Shown here: positions 1 through 39,719 of the stretch, in pieces
Position numbering within the stretch: the first letter of the stretch is position 1
Layout of the letters: the number at the start of each line of letters is the position of its first letter
Assembly (NCBI GenBank): GCA_033032175.1
Contig: CM065325.1
Location: 3,686,930 to 3,750,929, forward strand
Direction of reading: 5' to 3'
DNA: 64,000 nucleotides
Origin: Saturnia japonica
Lineage: Eukaryota > Arthropoda > Insecta > Lepidoptera > Saturniidae
Position numbers and translations under genes: made by a program
The notes under the pieces: model-generated
Seen by the model: the letters and a program-made list of their open reading frames with translations, nothing else
Database searches by the model: none
What the model was told of the DNA's origin: nothing

Positions 1-198
1 AAAAACCGATCTTTAAGTGTTTCGAGGCGCGATATACAAGTTCTACAAAATAAATTTATCAATTATGATTTGAATGAATGAATTAGTTAACTAACTTTAT
101 TTTAATTTACCGTTATGTTATAAACCTTAATAAATAATTAAGAATCAAAATCAATTTTTAAATTAAAAAAAAAAATAGTTTAAAAATTTGTATTTTTT

Positions 199-251
199 GA
201 CGCGAGGCCCCGGGCGATTGCCCTGTTCGCCACCCCCTAAGGCCGCCACTG
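199..251 (-). mobile_element. Possible terminus of a hAT-like DNA transposon
   Basis: A GC-rich stretch in AT-rich surroundings. Read on the minus strand it begins CAGTGGCGGCCTTAGGG and continues through GGCGAACAGGGC. A CAGTGGCGG start is usual for hAT-type termini. The rest of the element would lie to the left, outside the window, so neither the partner terminus nor a target duplication can be checked. Confidence 0.3.
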
Positions 252-414
252 TTCAGAGTTTTCTACCTTTTGATCTTTACAATTACGAAAAAAGTTAATA
301 AATAATTGATATTTTTAACACAAGCCTTTATTCACATTTGAATAATTTTAAAAGCTTGCAGCGCACACGTATTTTACTTAAATTCCCCTTTCACCCTTTT
401 TTTCGTATACTTCT

Positions 415-718
415 TTTAGGGTCTACTGTGCCACTCTAAGATTAGGTATTTTGTATAAATGAAACATACAATCAGAAGGTTGAATATAAAGTGTATTTGT
501 TACTAAAATGTTCGGGTCTTTATAACCGAACATATGTGTCTGTCAGAGTGGGAGAATCCGGTCCCTTGTTCCTTGCTTGCGTGTGGTCAATGCAGTGCGG
601 ACAATAGATGTCGTAGCCCAACAGATGCAGTAGCGGGTCGAGCGCCATGGTGCCGAGGAGCGTCCGCTTGGGGTATTGTTCTCGGCCGATCCCATTCGTT
701 ATTTATTGCGCTATTGTG
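415..718 (-). repeat. 3' LTR of the Gypsy element
   Basis: Direct repeat of the split LTR at 4017-6358. It begins TTTAGGGTCTACTGTGCC on the plus strand and ends near CGCTATTGTG. The pol reading frame runs a few bases into it, so internal sequence was deleted up to the LTR edge. Confidence 0.85.
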
Positions 719-2960
719 TAGGAATCGCTTCGGGCCAATTTGTTGCTCGATCGATGATCGTGACTAGGTAACGATATCCTTGAGGTGAAGTTGGTAGTGG
801 GCCTACGATGTCGACGTGTATGTGCTGGAAGCAGTCTGAAGGCGGAAATTTTGACGTTTCACTCCAGGTGTGACGGTTTATTTTACATTTCTGGCAGTGA
901 ATACATTGTTTCGCCCAGGTAGCGACATCGGTGTTCATAGAAGGCCAAAAGAATTTTTCGGTCATAAGCTTGCGTGTAGTGCGTATTCCAGGATGGCTTA
1001 TATTATGGACAGCATTAAATGCGTCACGACGAGATTCTTGCGGCAAGTATGGTCGTATGCACGGTGTTGACGTCTCGCAGTATATATATTTGCTAGTTCC
1101 GGGCAAAGTAATAGGTTTTAGCGCCAAATTACTTTGTTGAAGGAGTTGTTGCAGTATAGCGCTGTCTCGCTCTTGCGCGAGTGCTATTTTATTGTAGTCG
1201 AGTGATGTAGGACATGTGATCGACTCGACTCGGCTGAGAGCGTCTGCGACTATGTTATCTTTGCCACTTATGTGACGAATATCAGTGGTAAATTCGCTGA
1301 TGAAAATTAATTGTCTTGCACGACGTGGAGTTTCCGAAGGAGAAGGTGGTTTTTGAAGCACGTAAGTGAGTGGCTTGTGGTCGGTGAATACAATAAGATT
1401 TTTTCCTTCGAACATTTTCCTAAAATGTTTTACTGACATGTAGATTGATAGTAGCTCTCTACCGAATGTGCCGTATTTACGTTGTGCGTCACTAAACTTT
1501 TTCGAGAAATATCCTAGAGGCTGCCATGTGTAGTTCACATATTGTTGTAATACAGCCCCGGGTGACTTATCTGAATCGTCGGTAAACATCGCGATATTTG
1601 CTGAATGCAACGGATGAGCTAGTAGAGCTGTATTTTTTATTGCATTTTTACATGCTTCGAATGAACGTGTTGCTTCGTCAGTCCACTCTTTCTTAGTTCT
1701 GTCGTTTTTCTTCACCGAATGTAGGTAAGAGTTAAGCGGTGCCTGCATTGTGGCGGCGTCGGGAATGTGCTCTCTATAGAAATTTATCATTCCGAGAAAG
1801 CGCCTTAGCTCTTCGATATTGCTTGGTTTCGTGTACTGAGTGATTGCTATGACTTTTTCGGTAGGCGGTTTAATGCCATCCTTAGACACAGTATAGCCTA
1901 GGAATTTAACTTCTGGTTGGCCCAGGACATTTTTGGCGGGATTAATAGTGATGCCATTGTCTTCTAGACGTTTCAGTACGGTGCGAAGATGCTGTTGATG
2001 CAGAGATTCACATGATGAGGCGATCATTACGTCATCTATGAACGGAAATACGTAATCGAGTCCACGCAGTACTTCATGAATGAACCGTTGGAATGTTTGG
2101 CCGGCGTTTTTCAGACCGGGTAGCATACGTGGAAATTCGAATAGTCCCATTGGTGTTATGATCGCTGTTTTCTCAATATGTTCTTCCTTTGTACGGAGTT
2201 GTGAATAGGCTCTGTTGAGATCGATAACGCTGAATATTGTTTTACCGGCGAGTTGATGAGTGAAATCTTTGACACGCGGTATAGGATAGCGATCGGGAAT
2301 TGTACAGGAATTAAGTCGTCTGTAATCCCTACATACACGTAAACTTCCGTCTTTCTTCGGCACGATGTGAAGTGGAGATGCCCAAGGGCTTTTGCTTGGT
2401 CGGCATATACCCTGTTCTAGCATATTTTCAAACTCTTTTTTCACGGCGTCGTAGCGGTGTGGTACGATTGGTCGAGCACGGCAATATACTGGCGGTCCAG
2501 TGGTCTCGATGAAATGTTCAGCTTTCGGCTCGATAGTGTTCGATGTTGGAGTGAGACGAGTGATTCCAGGGAATTCGGCTAGTATCGCGTGATACTTTTG
2601 GTTATCATCGATAGTTTTGATTGTAGGCGTGTTGCATAGGTGAACAGATGGTATCGATGAAAGGGGAGTTATACATACCGTCGATTAGTCTTCGATTCGG
2701 TAGATCGACAATCAATTTGTGATGCTTGAGAAAATCTGCCCCAATAATCGGTTTGCTGACCTCGGCAACAATAAAAGTCCACTTGAACGGTCGGCGTAGG
2801 TTGAGATCAAGTGTAATAGCTTTTTCACCTTAAGTGGGTATTACCGTATTATTAGCTGCGTAGAGTTGAAAATCGAGTGGCTTCTTGTAGTTCCCTTTAT
2901 TCGAGGTAATACGGAAATATTTGCGCCGGTGTCGATGAGAAATTTGTATTGCGAATTTTT
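711..2960 (-). pseudogene. pol: Gypsy pol: protease, reverse transcriptase, RNase H, truncated integrase
   Basis: The open part (711-2444, 577 codons) carries the RT palm with FSVIDLNRAY near residue 71 and the polymerase box FIDDVM near 135. RNase H follows with MFTDDSD near 287, GRELLSIY near 328, FTDHKPLTY near 353 and NIVADALSR near 397. Next come the integrase HHCC zinc module (H480, H484, C515, C518) and the first integrase catalytic Asp in HVDIVGP. The second Asp, the Glu and the C-terminus are missing because the LTR follows at once. Upstream of the ATG the frame continues in homologous sequence, so 2444 is not the natural start. The protease motif LIDTGANISVLP lies near 2900-2930, but a frameshift follows it and an in-frame TAA sits at 2830-2832. 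The element is therefore dead at the protein level. Confidence 0.9.
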
Positions 2961-3025
2961 ATCAACGACGAATAGGCGGTAGGAATTTTCTTCTTCGCTG
3001 GGTTCCGCCTCTGCCAACGTATGTT

Positions 3026-3922
3026 TTAGTTTTTCGACTTCCGATAATTATTTTCTTTGTATGTACACGGTGTAGTACATCGGCGTGCTTGTGCACCGTA
3101 GCGGCGGTGGTAATAACAATATGGCAATGTAGGTGTGTTGCTTCTTGATCTGCTATTGTTGTTTTTATTCCGATGTGTTGATCTTCCGCGTTCGTATGCG
3201 TTGTAATTATTTAACGTATGTTGCAACTTGATAGCAGAGATTTCTGTTGAAAGCTTGCGGATTTCTTCGATTAGAAATTTTATTTCAGAATTTTGTTGTG
3301 ATGGAGGTGGCGTAGACAAGGCGGCTACATGCAGGGTTTGTGTCTCCATCATCTTATCAGCCAGTAGAGCGAGTTCATCGAGTGCAGTTTGCGTCTGAAA
3401 GGTATCACTTACTGCGATTACGGAGCGAACGTGGGCTGGTAGATGATTACTCCACATGAGACGGAGTGTTGACTCTGGTATGTTATTCTTCGCTAGACTG
3501 CGCATTTTCCGGAGTAACTGCGAGGGTTTTTGGTCGCCGAGTTCGACTTCGGAGAGTAGTTTTTGCAGTTGTTTGTTGTCGGATTCTTCATAGACATTCA
3601 CGAGTCTTTTTTTCAGAGCTTCATAAATGTTTCCTTCGCTGGGCGGGTTGTAGAGAATATCGCTTATTTGTTCGACATTCGTTCGATCGAGTTGCGCGAT
3701 GAGTATTTGTGCCAGCTGTGCTTGAGTACGGTGTCCGTCTTGGGTGGCGGTTTCGAAAGCGTGGAACCATAACCGTGGATTATCGTTCCAGAAACGCGGA
3801 ACGCGCATGACGAGGGCGACGGCGGTAACTTCGGATGCTGGAGCGTTGGCAGTGGCTGGTACAGCAGTTGCGATGTATTCTGGAACCGGGCTTGACATTA
3901 TGACTTTGTTTTTCAAGAACAA
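3026..3922 (-). CDS. gag: Gypsy Gag polyprotein
   Basis: Intact 298-codon frame. Residues 40-190 match the retrotransposon Gag capsid fold, with PRFWNDNPRLWFHAFE near the start and the GDQKPSQLLRKMR segment in the middle. The C-terminus is basic and Ser/Asn/Arg-rich and ends with one knuckle-like CYYHRRYGAQARRC motif for RNA binding. Gag would form the particle that packages the element RNA. It lies upstream of pol in the minus direction. A related but broken gag is at 61025-61615. The start could also be the internal Met that begins MSSPVPEY. Confidence 0.88.
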   Translation of the reverse strand: MFLKNKVIMSSPVPEYIATAVPATANAPASEVTAVALVMRVPRFWNDNPRLWFHAFETATQDGHRTQAQLAQILIAQLDRTNVEQISDILYNPPSEGNIYEALKKRLVNVYEESDNKQLQKLLSEVELGDQKPSQLLRKMRSLAKNNIPESTLRLMWSNHLPAHVRSVIAVSDTFQTQTALDELALLADKMMETQTLHVAALSTPPPSQQNSEIKFLIEEIRKLSTEISAIKLQHTLNNYNAYERGRSTHRNKNNNSRSRSNTPTLPYCYYHRRYGAQARRCTTPCTYKENNYRKSKN

Positions 3923-4001
3923 ACGAGGAGCTTGATGATGCTGAGCTTGCTTGTTGATGGCTTGATACTTTGTCAGTCGTCGTCGGGTTTCGGTTTTGTG
4001 T

Positions 4002-4014
4002 TCGCGGGGTCACC
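4002..4014 (-). other. Primer-binding site of the Gypsy element
   Basis: Directly inside the 5' LTR the minus strand reads TGGTGACCCCGCG, starting with the TGG that pairs with a tRNA CCA end. A comparable TGGTTACCCCGAAC follows the other Gypsy LTR at 60950, which supports the assignment. The priming tRNA was not identified. Confidence 0.6.
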
Positions 4015-4105
4015 ACTTTAGGGTCTACTGTGCCACTCTAAGATTAGGTATTTTGTATAAATGAAACATACAATCAGAAGGTTGAATATAAAGTGTATTT
4101 GTTAC

Positions 4106-6117
4106 TTTTTTTTTTTTTTTTTTTTTTAGAATTGACTACACTGTTAGCCTTAGGGGCCCTAAAGCCGCTGCGGCTTTTACAGCTTCACCGGACTTGGGGG
4201 CGAGCGCAGAGAGCACTCAGCCACGAAAGTTATAAGGACGACTCGCACGAGGGCGCCAGAGTGGCCGGACCTCGGCTCGGGCGGTCGTCGCGTACGCAAA
4301 TAAGTCGCGAACTAACTGAATCCCTACACCTACGATTCGAGCTAACTCAATTATACACATAGGCACGTTCCCTTCCTCCTGGGAGGAAGGAAGGAACCAT
4401 GCGTATGTGTATTCAGTAATCAGAAATGTTTTCTACACTAACTAGCGCTAACTAACTAGCGTAAAAAAAGAAAAAAAAGGTCCGTCACAGAACCTATGTA
4501 CCTGTGTGGTGTGCACGTGTGTTTGTTCATAAGTGTGTAATGTTGTATGTGGGTAACTAAGTGCTGCACGTATAGTGTCACTTGTATCGCGCGGGCGGTT
4601 GCCTGACCCAAGGGTTTCATACCGAGGAACGAACCTAGGCTTGGGTCACCCGCTAAAGAGGGTGAACGTATGGAGTGTGCGGGAGCGAATTTGACCGCCC
4701 GCCCTCTGCGGAGAGAACGGTGGTTACGCGGGCGTGGGCGCTGTCACGCTCTGTTTGGAGAGACGAATCGATATATTTTATTGTACATACGAGAATAAAA
4801 CTTTTTGCGCGGCCGGTGTTTATGCCGGGTGGTCACGTGTTTCAGAGTCGAGACGGTGTAACGTCTCAACGAGGCGGGGGAAAGCGCATATGGTCTTGAC
4901 GAGACCGTAACGCTCTAGGTGGTCATTGTAGTCAATGACCTCCTGAATACCGTGTTCACGAAGGAGCAAGATCATAATATCATTGCTCGCAACGTTAGAA
5001 GGAGCGTGGGGCGCGGAATTATCCATCGCCATACGAGGCTGTGGATTAGGGCGACGGGGCCCCCATGCGTTCGGAGCCGAACGCACGGGTTGTGATTGAC
5101 CGCTAGGCGCGGGAGGGCCGGCGGCGGCCGGGATCTGGCGAGGGACTGGAAGCGCGGGAAATTCCCCTGGCGCCAGCAGGGGTTGCGCTCGGAGGGCTGA
5201 GGCGGGTGGCGCCGCCTGCCTCTGGTGCCGAGGCCGCGTAGTGCGCGGAGCTTTGGGGCAACCGCGATAGTTCGCAGGGTGCCCCTCCCCTTCGCACAGT
5301 ACGCAGCTCGGGGGGGTGGTGGAGTCGCGCTCGCGCGTGCACTCCCTACTAGGGTGGTCCTCTCGGCACTTAACGCACCGCGGACGAAGATGGCAGTTAC
5401 GGGCGGCGTGCCCGTAGAGCTGGCAGTTGTGACACTGCGAAGGCATGTGGGTTTTGTATGGGGGCTCGACGGTGACGCCGGAGAGCCTGCATCATTTTCC
5501 AATTGAAAGATGGCCTTTCCCTCGGGGGAAAGGTCCAGAATGGCCACTACCATTTGTAGAGGCCGCTTCTCCTTGTTGTACATTCTATGTACTTCTCTAA
5601 TAGGATAATCCTGCTCCGCGAGCGAGGAGCACACCTCCGCGGGGCTGACTTCCACCGGAATACGGCGGATCACCACGCGGAGGACGCGCTCCTCCGCAAG
5701 GGAGTAAGTGAAAAATTTAAGCCCTCTCTCCCGGAGGAGGGCAGTGAATTTACGGTGAGTATCCGATGAACTCACCGTAACGGAAATACCATTAAGGGTA
5801 TTTCGGGCTTTGTGGTATTGCAGGTTAAGCCTGCGCAACTCATTAACGAGAGTCGTCCAGGCCGCCTTGTCCCGGACGATGATAGGAGGTGGGGGGCGCT
5901 CTTTTTTCCCGACAGCGGGTGCGGGGAGCGCGGAGGCGACGGCGCCACTAACCAGTTTCACGGTTTTAGTTGCGCGAGACGGTTGCGCAGATGGAATGAT
6001 TCCCGACGGGCGTTTGCGCGACGCGACAACGGTAAAACCGTCATTTGGGGCCGCGGTATCCATCTCCGGAGACGGATCCGGGCTCGCGGGCGAGTCTAAT
6101 TCGACCGGAAGGGCCGA
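4106..6117 (-). mobile_element. Jockey-type LINE copy A, internally deleted, inserted in an LTR
   Basis: The poly(A) tail shows as a T-run at 4106-4127. Target duplications GTATTTGTTAC lie at 4095-4105 and 6118-6128. The 3' UTR (about 4128-4660) matches copies B (41925-43340) and C (62045-63037). The 5' end keeps a complete ORF1, but ORF1's stop is followed within a few bases by the last ~40 codons of ORF2, so endonuclease and reverse transcriptase are gone. The copy must have been mobilised in trans if the deletion predates insertion. Confidence 0.9.
4820..6063 (-). pseudogene. LINE ORF1 (Gag-like nucleic-acid-binding protein), one frameshift
   Basis: The start at 6063 gives a Jockey-type ORF1 N-terminus rich in Pro, Ala and basic residues. 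Around residue 190 (near 5490) the frame must shift for homology to continue. The second frame (to a stop at 4820-4822) then shows three CCHC knuckles: CHNCQLYGHAARNC, CVKCREDHPSREC and CVLCEGEGHPANYRGC. The family protein binds the LINE RNA and escorts it to the target. The tail is Pro-rich, then acidic and His-containing. One single-base indel is the only visible break. Confidence 0.8.
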
Positions 6118-6358
6118 GTATTTGTTACTAAAATGTTCGGGTCTTTATAACCGAACATATGTGTCTGTCAGAGTGGGAGAATCCGGTCCCTTGTTCCTTG
6201 CTTGCGTGTGGTCAATGCAGTGCGGACAATAGATGTCGTAGCCCAACAGATGCGGTAGCGGGTCGAGCGCCATGGTGCCGAGGAGCGTCCGCTTGGGGTA
6301 TTGTTCTCGGCCGATCCCTTTCGTTATTTATTGCGTTATTAATGTTGCGCTATTGTGA

Positions 6359-6749
6359 AGACGAAGTATCGGCGCTAGTCTTCCGGGTGGCATCCTGTGG
6401 AGCGCTTCCTCAATGCGGTAGGTTCGCATGTGTTTAACGCAAGGATGAGAACGTATTTGTGATTGATAATATTTAGGTTGGTAGCAGCTACACTTCTCAG
6501 CACACACTTTCATTTGATTCCATTATCATGAGGGTGCATAAAAAATAAATAGTTTGCCACCTTTAGGAGTCCGCCGTATTAGATTTAGAAGTCACCTAGC
6601 TAGCCATGCATTGTCATCCAACCTAAGAGTGTATATAAAATTTCAACTCAATTGGTTGAGGATAATTTTTAAAATTTAGTTTCAAGATTTGATCCATGCG
6701 ACCATGCTTACTAACAAAGTAAGTTAAATAAAAGCATGTAAAAACACTA
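6359..6749. other. Unassigned repeat-like DNA beside the Gypsy element
   Basis: I see no credible gene here. A short GC-rich patch (6360-6430) next to the LTR may be leftover internal or flanking repeat. Confidence 0.4.
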
Positions 6750-7295
6750 AAGCGCAAAACACACAGAGAACAGGTTCGGGTCGGGTTGGTAGTGCAGCGG
6801 GTCTATTAATCACTATTTAAATAGACGACAACACACGAAACGCGAGCGCGGGTCGTGGGAAGCGCGGGAGTTGCGCACGCCTACCGTCGCTACACACAGA
6901 GCGCGGGTCGGGAGCGGGCTGCGTCGTTACATTAGTTGTAATAAACGTTCTTACATATAGGCATTCACACAGAGAGCGTGTGCGGGCCGTGAGCAGCGCG
7001 TGTTATGAATTTGTCATCGAGTTGTTGTAATTATTTACAAAATTTGTTCGCATTTCACCATGGATATTAAAATGAACGCATTATAGAATGTGTACGGAAA
7101 CATAATTGATACTTGTAAAAGCGATCATCGTACGCTTGTAGTTCTCTGCAAAGGCGATGATATTCTCCAAATTCTAGTATTTTTTTATTGATGCGGAGCC
7201 GTCCATAGCAGCCACACTGGATACGCCCGCTGCCGACCCGCGTTATGTGTGAACACAGAAAGCATTGCATTCCGTTCTCTGTGTGTTTTGCGCTT
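6750..7295. mobile_element. MITE-like element with perfect 22-bp terminal inverted repeats
   Basis: AAGCGCAAAACACACAGAGA (first 20 of 22 bp) at 6750-6771 is matched perfectly in inverted orientation at 7274-7295. Inside are GC-rich motifs repeated in both orientations (GCGGGTCGG near 6780, 6905 and 7215) and no transposase. A non-autonomous DNA transposon is the simplest reading. The superfamily is open because no clean target duplication is visible. Confidence 0.75.
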
Positions 7296-8338
7296 AAAGT
7301 ACGCTCACTTACACATTCAAAGCGCATTGCTTCGATTTCGTCATCGTAAATATCAAGGCCTTTCTAGTGATTTTAAAATTAGTTTCATTTTGGTTATAAA
7401 CAAACAGTGTTCTAGAGCCAGGACAGTTGTTTGGGACAATGAAGTGAAAACAACAAGAGATAAATAAAAATAAATCTGACAGAGGACCATAGAGATAAAT
7501 AAAGTAACGACCACAGTATAGCGAGTTTGTTTGAACTTCGTTTCACTGAGTACGAAAAACTTATTTACGCGAAATATAACGGCATTTTTTTTACCCACAA
7601 GAAATAGGTTCCTCTTTTCTTAATAATCTTGAGATCAGAGCTAGGGTCTTGAGACGGACTATAGGCGGATAGGATAGGAATGCTGTATTGGTGGTTTGCA
7701 AGTTGTAAGGTTAAAATGAAATTCCAATGTTTTATATTATATGATGTATATCACGGCTTTTACAGTGGCATTATCGTGTAAATATCCAGTTTTGAATTAA
7801 TAAATTAGAAACATAGTGACGATTTAATAAATAATAATTTCCATATTTATATAAAGTATCGGTGCCGCCTACAATTTTGATAAATATATATATTAATGTC
7901 ATAATAAATTCTGTAATGCAGGTTCTCAATTAAAAAATTCCTTCACTTACATATTTAGCGATGATCACAGATTTGAGAATTATAAAAAAAAAAACAGATT
8001 CAGAACATACCTTTGCTATGTAGACGAATTAAAAATTCGAAACTTGCGATAATTATTATCGAGTAGTAGTAATTTAGATTTCATTACAGCTTATCAGCTA
8101 ACTTATCACTATCAGCACTGCGGCCGCTCACGTACGGCTTCGTGACTGTTTAACATTGCTTCTCTGTCGATATCCATACCAAATTTCAATTAACAGTATA
8201 ATAAAAATATCAATTGTACCTAAGATCTTTTCCAATTAAATACCTACTGGCTCCCGGACTAAGCTGCTCATTAATTAATTACACGCGTAGCCGACGAGCG
8301 GCGTACCTACTCATTCCGAACGTAACACGTGTTACGTA
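7296..8338. other. AT-rich intergenic DNA
   Basis: Short open frames on both strands lack recognisable domains, and nothing else stands out. It lies downstream of the FBXO11 3' end. Confidence 0.5.
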
Positions 8339-8582
8339 AAGCCGGCCACACACGTTACGGTCTACCAAAGAGGTTTACCTGCGTAGGTAGACCGGAGCGT
8401 GTATCTGAATAGACCTGTGCGGTTTTTTAAACCTGCGCAGTTCACCAGTGCAAAATCGAAAATTTTTTTTTTTTACTGATACCGTACGGTAAATCTTTGT
8501 ATGCCAATACACGCTACGTGTGGTTGACATACGTAAACACAGGTAAACTTCTCCGGTAGACCATAGCGTGTGTGGCCTGCTT
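8339..8582. mobile_element. 244-bp MITE with ~43-bp imperfect terminal inverted repeats
   Basis: The left end GGCCACACACGTTACGGTCT and the following TTTACCTG (8344-8381) pair with the right end CAGGTAAAC...GGTAGACCATAGCGTGTGTGGCC (8540-8578). An internal second inverted pair surrounds GTAGGTAGACCGG. The whole element can fold into a hairpin and has no coding capacity. Confidence 0.8.
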
Positions 8583-10154
8583 AAGTAATTCCATAATAAT
8601 CGTTAATCGTACAACACATTGTGATCTGATAAAAAATATAATGATAAAAATACATTAATACATATCGATTATTGTGTGTGACATAAATATTTACAAAGCG
8701 TATTAGGAGAGCCGATAAAGTTAGGCGAGCCGGACTCCCAAAACGAGAAGAGTAATATTATATAATAAGTGCGCCCGTATTCCACCACAATCCACCCCAC
8801 TAACCGGCGGCTACATACAGTGCGCGACTGTCGACAACTAACTACACAGTATTCTCACAGAAAAATAAACGTTAACTCGAACAAGTATCTTTATTAACTG
8901 AAACACGTCTCATATATATAAAATAATATTATAAGGGATAGCCTAAATAATAAATGTCCCATAGTAAATTAATATAACATTGTCAATAGATAAAATTTCT
9001 AGGATACATTTATGAATTATATGTTACCCAAAATGGTCATAATCTCCAGATTATGATGAATTAAACTAAGGCCATTTATGAGGACTGTGACATGCTGCGG
9101 GTGACTCTTGTTAAACGTTTGTAAAAAAAAAACAAAACAAAACTGCTGGTCAAGGCTCGGTTGCAAGTTATTAAAGTTTTTTCAAACTTTCAAGTAAATG
9201 TTTCGTCCAATGTAGATCATTCCCTGAGCGAAATGAACCGATTTATTTCAGACATCCACACTTAAATAAGTTAATTTTTACAGCAGTGTCATATTAAAGA
9301 GGAGTGAAATCGCAAACCGGTTATTATCTTTAATTGCCAAGAATTTTTATTTATTGAATAAATTTAGGTTGTAGAGAAGAAACTGGAATCAATTGATTTT
9401 ATGTACTTGCGTAGTATCAGTTCGGAAAATTAACTAGTTTTCGAGTCTTCTCTATTAGACCCGCATACATTGTAGGGTTTCTGTTCTGTCTCTATAATTT
9501 TGAGAAGATTCCATGTACTAATCTGAATCTGCGAGTGTCACCCATAAAAATTTCATAATTAAAATTACAGCGTATTCTCGTGAGTCAACTTGAATTATAT
9601 TATATAATTGCGTCCCATTTAGCCATCAATCAACCTAAATGTAATCAAATCCATTTTTCGATGAATAATAAACGTAACACGCAATATGTTTTCACCATGA
9701 TTATGAAACTAGTATACATTACAATATATACGACACTACCAGTACATCATATAAAACGAATAACATTATTCTAAATATCAATATGATTTCTCGATATAAC
9801 GGTACAATATTTGGGAATGCATGATCATACTACATGACAAAATACAATGTTCATTAAGTACCGATGATTAAAAAAAGTCTCTACAGATACACATAGAGCG
9901 ATAACGTCCGAAATAAGGTTTCCTTCGTCAACTATATAAAGTACAAAGTTGCTATAATATATGCAATGTGCGCCAGAATGTATGGGCCACTTCCCAAACG
10001 TTAAAACTTTAAAAACTACGTAATTTTAGATAATAAAAATAATTGAACTAGATTATTACGAGCACCCGCGTATAACAAATACGATGAGACGATACAGCGA
10101 CCGTGTAGCGGGCGAGTTACAGCTACAATAAATAAAGGTAAGGAATACTGGCAC
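8583..10154. other. AT-rich DNA, probably the FBXO11 3' UTR at its right end
   Basis: No gene or recognisable element found. On the minus strand, candidate AATAAA signals lie at 9346-9351 and 9350-9355, about 970 bp past the FBXO11 stop, so part of this stretch may be 3' UTR. Confidence 0.4.
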
Positions 10155-10304
10155 GGGAGGCGCGGCTGTGGTTGTCGTCGCACGCGAGTAGCAGCTGCGG
10201 ATGTCGTTGCATGGGTGGCGCCGCTGTGGGTGTCGTTTCATGGGAGGCGCAGCTGCGGATAACGTCGCACATGCGGCGCAGCTGCGGGTGTCGTGGCTCG
10301 GGCA
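10155..10304. repeat. GC-rich 29-bp minisatellite, about five units
   Basis: Units such as GGTGGCGCCGCTGTGGGTGT and GGAGGCGCAGCTGCGGATAA repeat at 29-30 bp spacing. Many contain the palindrome CAGCTG. The array starts 18 bases past the FBXO11 stop codon and would be transcribed in its 3' UTR. Confidence 0.8.
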
Positions 10305-10322
10305 CGGTGGGTTGGAGCGGCC

Positions 10323-39417
<29,095 letters not shown>

Positions 39418-39454
39418 TATCGCTTTTAGCACTTAATTTCACTTATATTCAATC

Positions 39455-39493
39455 CTAAACAAAGGAGACACCCGCACCAACACCGTCGGCCAT
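39455..39493 (-). promoter_or_regulatory. Upstream ATG/uORF overlapping a YY1/PHO-type motif, FBXO11 leader
   Basis: On the minus strand AAAATGGCCGACGG begins a 12-codon frame (MADGVGAGVSFV, stop at 39457-39455) that ends 38 bases before the FBXO11 ATG and is out of frame with it. The Kozak context (A at -3, G at +4) is good. The same bases match the AAnATGGCSG consensus bound by YY1/Pleiohomeotic, often found at start sites of TATA-less promoters. It acts as a uORF only if transcripts start upstream of 39493. Confidence 0.45.
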
Positions 39494-39719
39494 TTTCTGT
39501 TTAGATTAGATTGAGAGAACGACACGGGAAATAGATATTTTGAAGCATTGGCAGTTTTTCAACAAACTTATTAAAGCTTTTTAAATATACTATTAATCAC
39601 TGATACTAACTTTATATCGGTTAACAGAACTAAAACATTATTTGAATACGTATGAAAATTTACACCACCCTCCAAGCAACGGACCGACTCTCAGCAAATA
39701 TGGCGGATTTTACATGAAT

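Larger units (their letters stand above)
415..6358 (-). mobile_element. Gypsy (Ty3-type) LTR retrotransposon, defective, with a LINE inside its 5' LTR
   Basis: Two direct repeats (415-718 and 4017-4105 plus 6118-6358) bound a minus-strand gag and pol, so the right-hand repeat is the 5' LTR. Once the LINE insertion and a 14-bp indel are removed, both LTRs are 304 bp with only a couple of substitutions seen by eye, so the element is fairly young. It cannot be autonomous. Integrase is cut off shortly after its first catalytic Asp and runs straight into the 3' LTR, and the protease region has a frameshift and a stop. No convincing flanking target duplication was found, so the outer limits could be a few bases off. 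Confidence 0.9.
4017..6358 (-). repeat. 5' LTR of the Gypsy element, split by a LINE
   Basis: The LTR occupies 4017-4105 and 6118-6358. Relative to the 3' LTR it carries a 14-bp extra stretch near 6340 and the inserted LINE with its target duplication GTATTTGTTAC. Point differences are few, so the LINE arrived after Gypsy integration. Confidence 0.88.

Noticed and set aside
3466..3935. Plus-strand open frames over gag
   Set aside because: Shadows of the minus-strand Gag frame.
5103..6232. Several long open frames opposite to or out of frame with ORF1 (5225-5506, 5810-6232 on plus)
   Set aside because: GC-rich shadow frames of the LINE ORF1; no domain in these frames.
10056..10305. Minus-strand open frames of 60-61 codons over the minisatellite
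   Set aside because: They only reflect the 29-bp repeat being open in several frames; the region lies after the FBXO11 stop.
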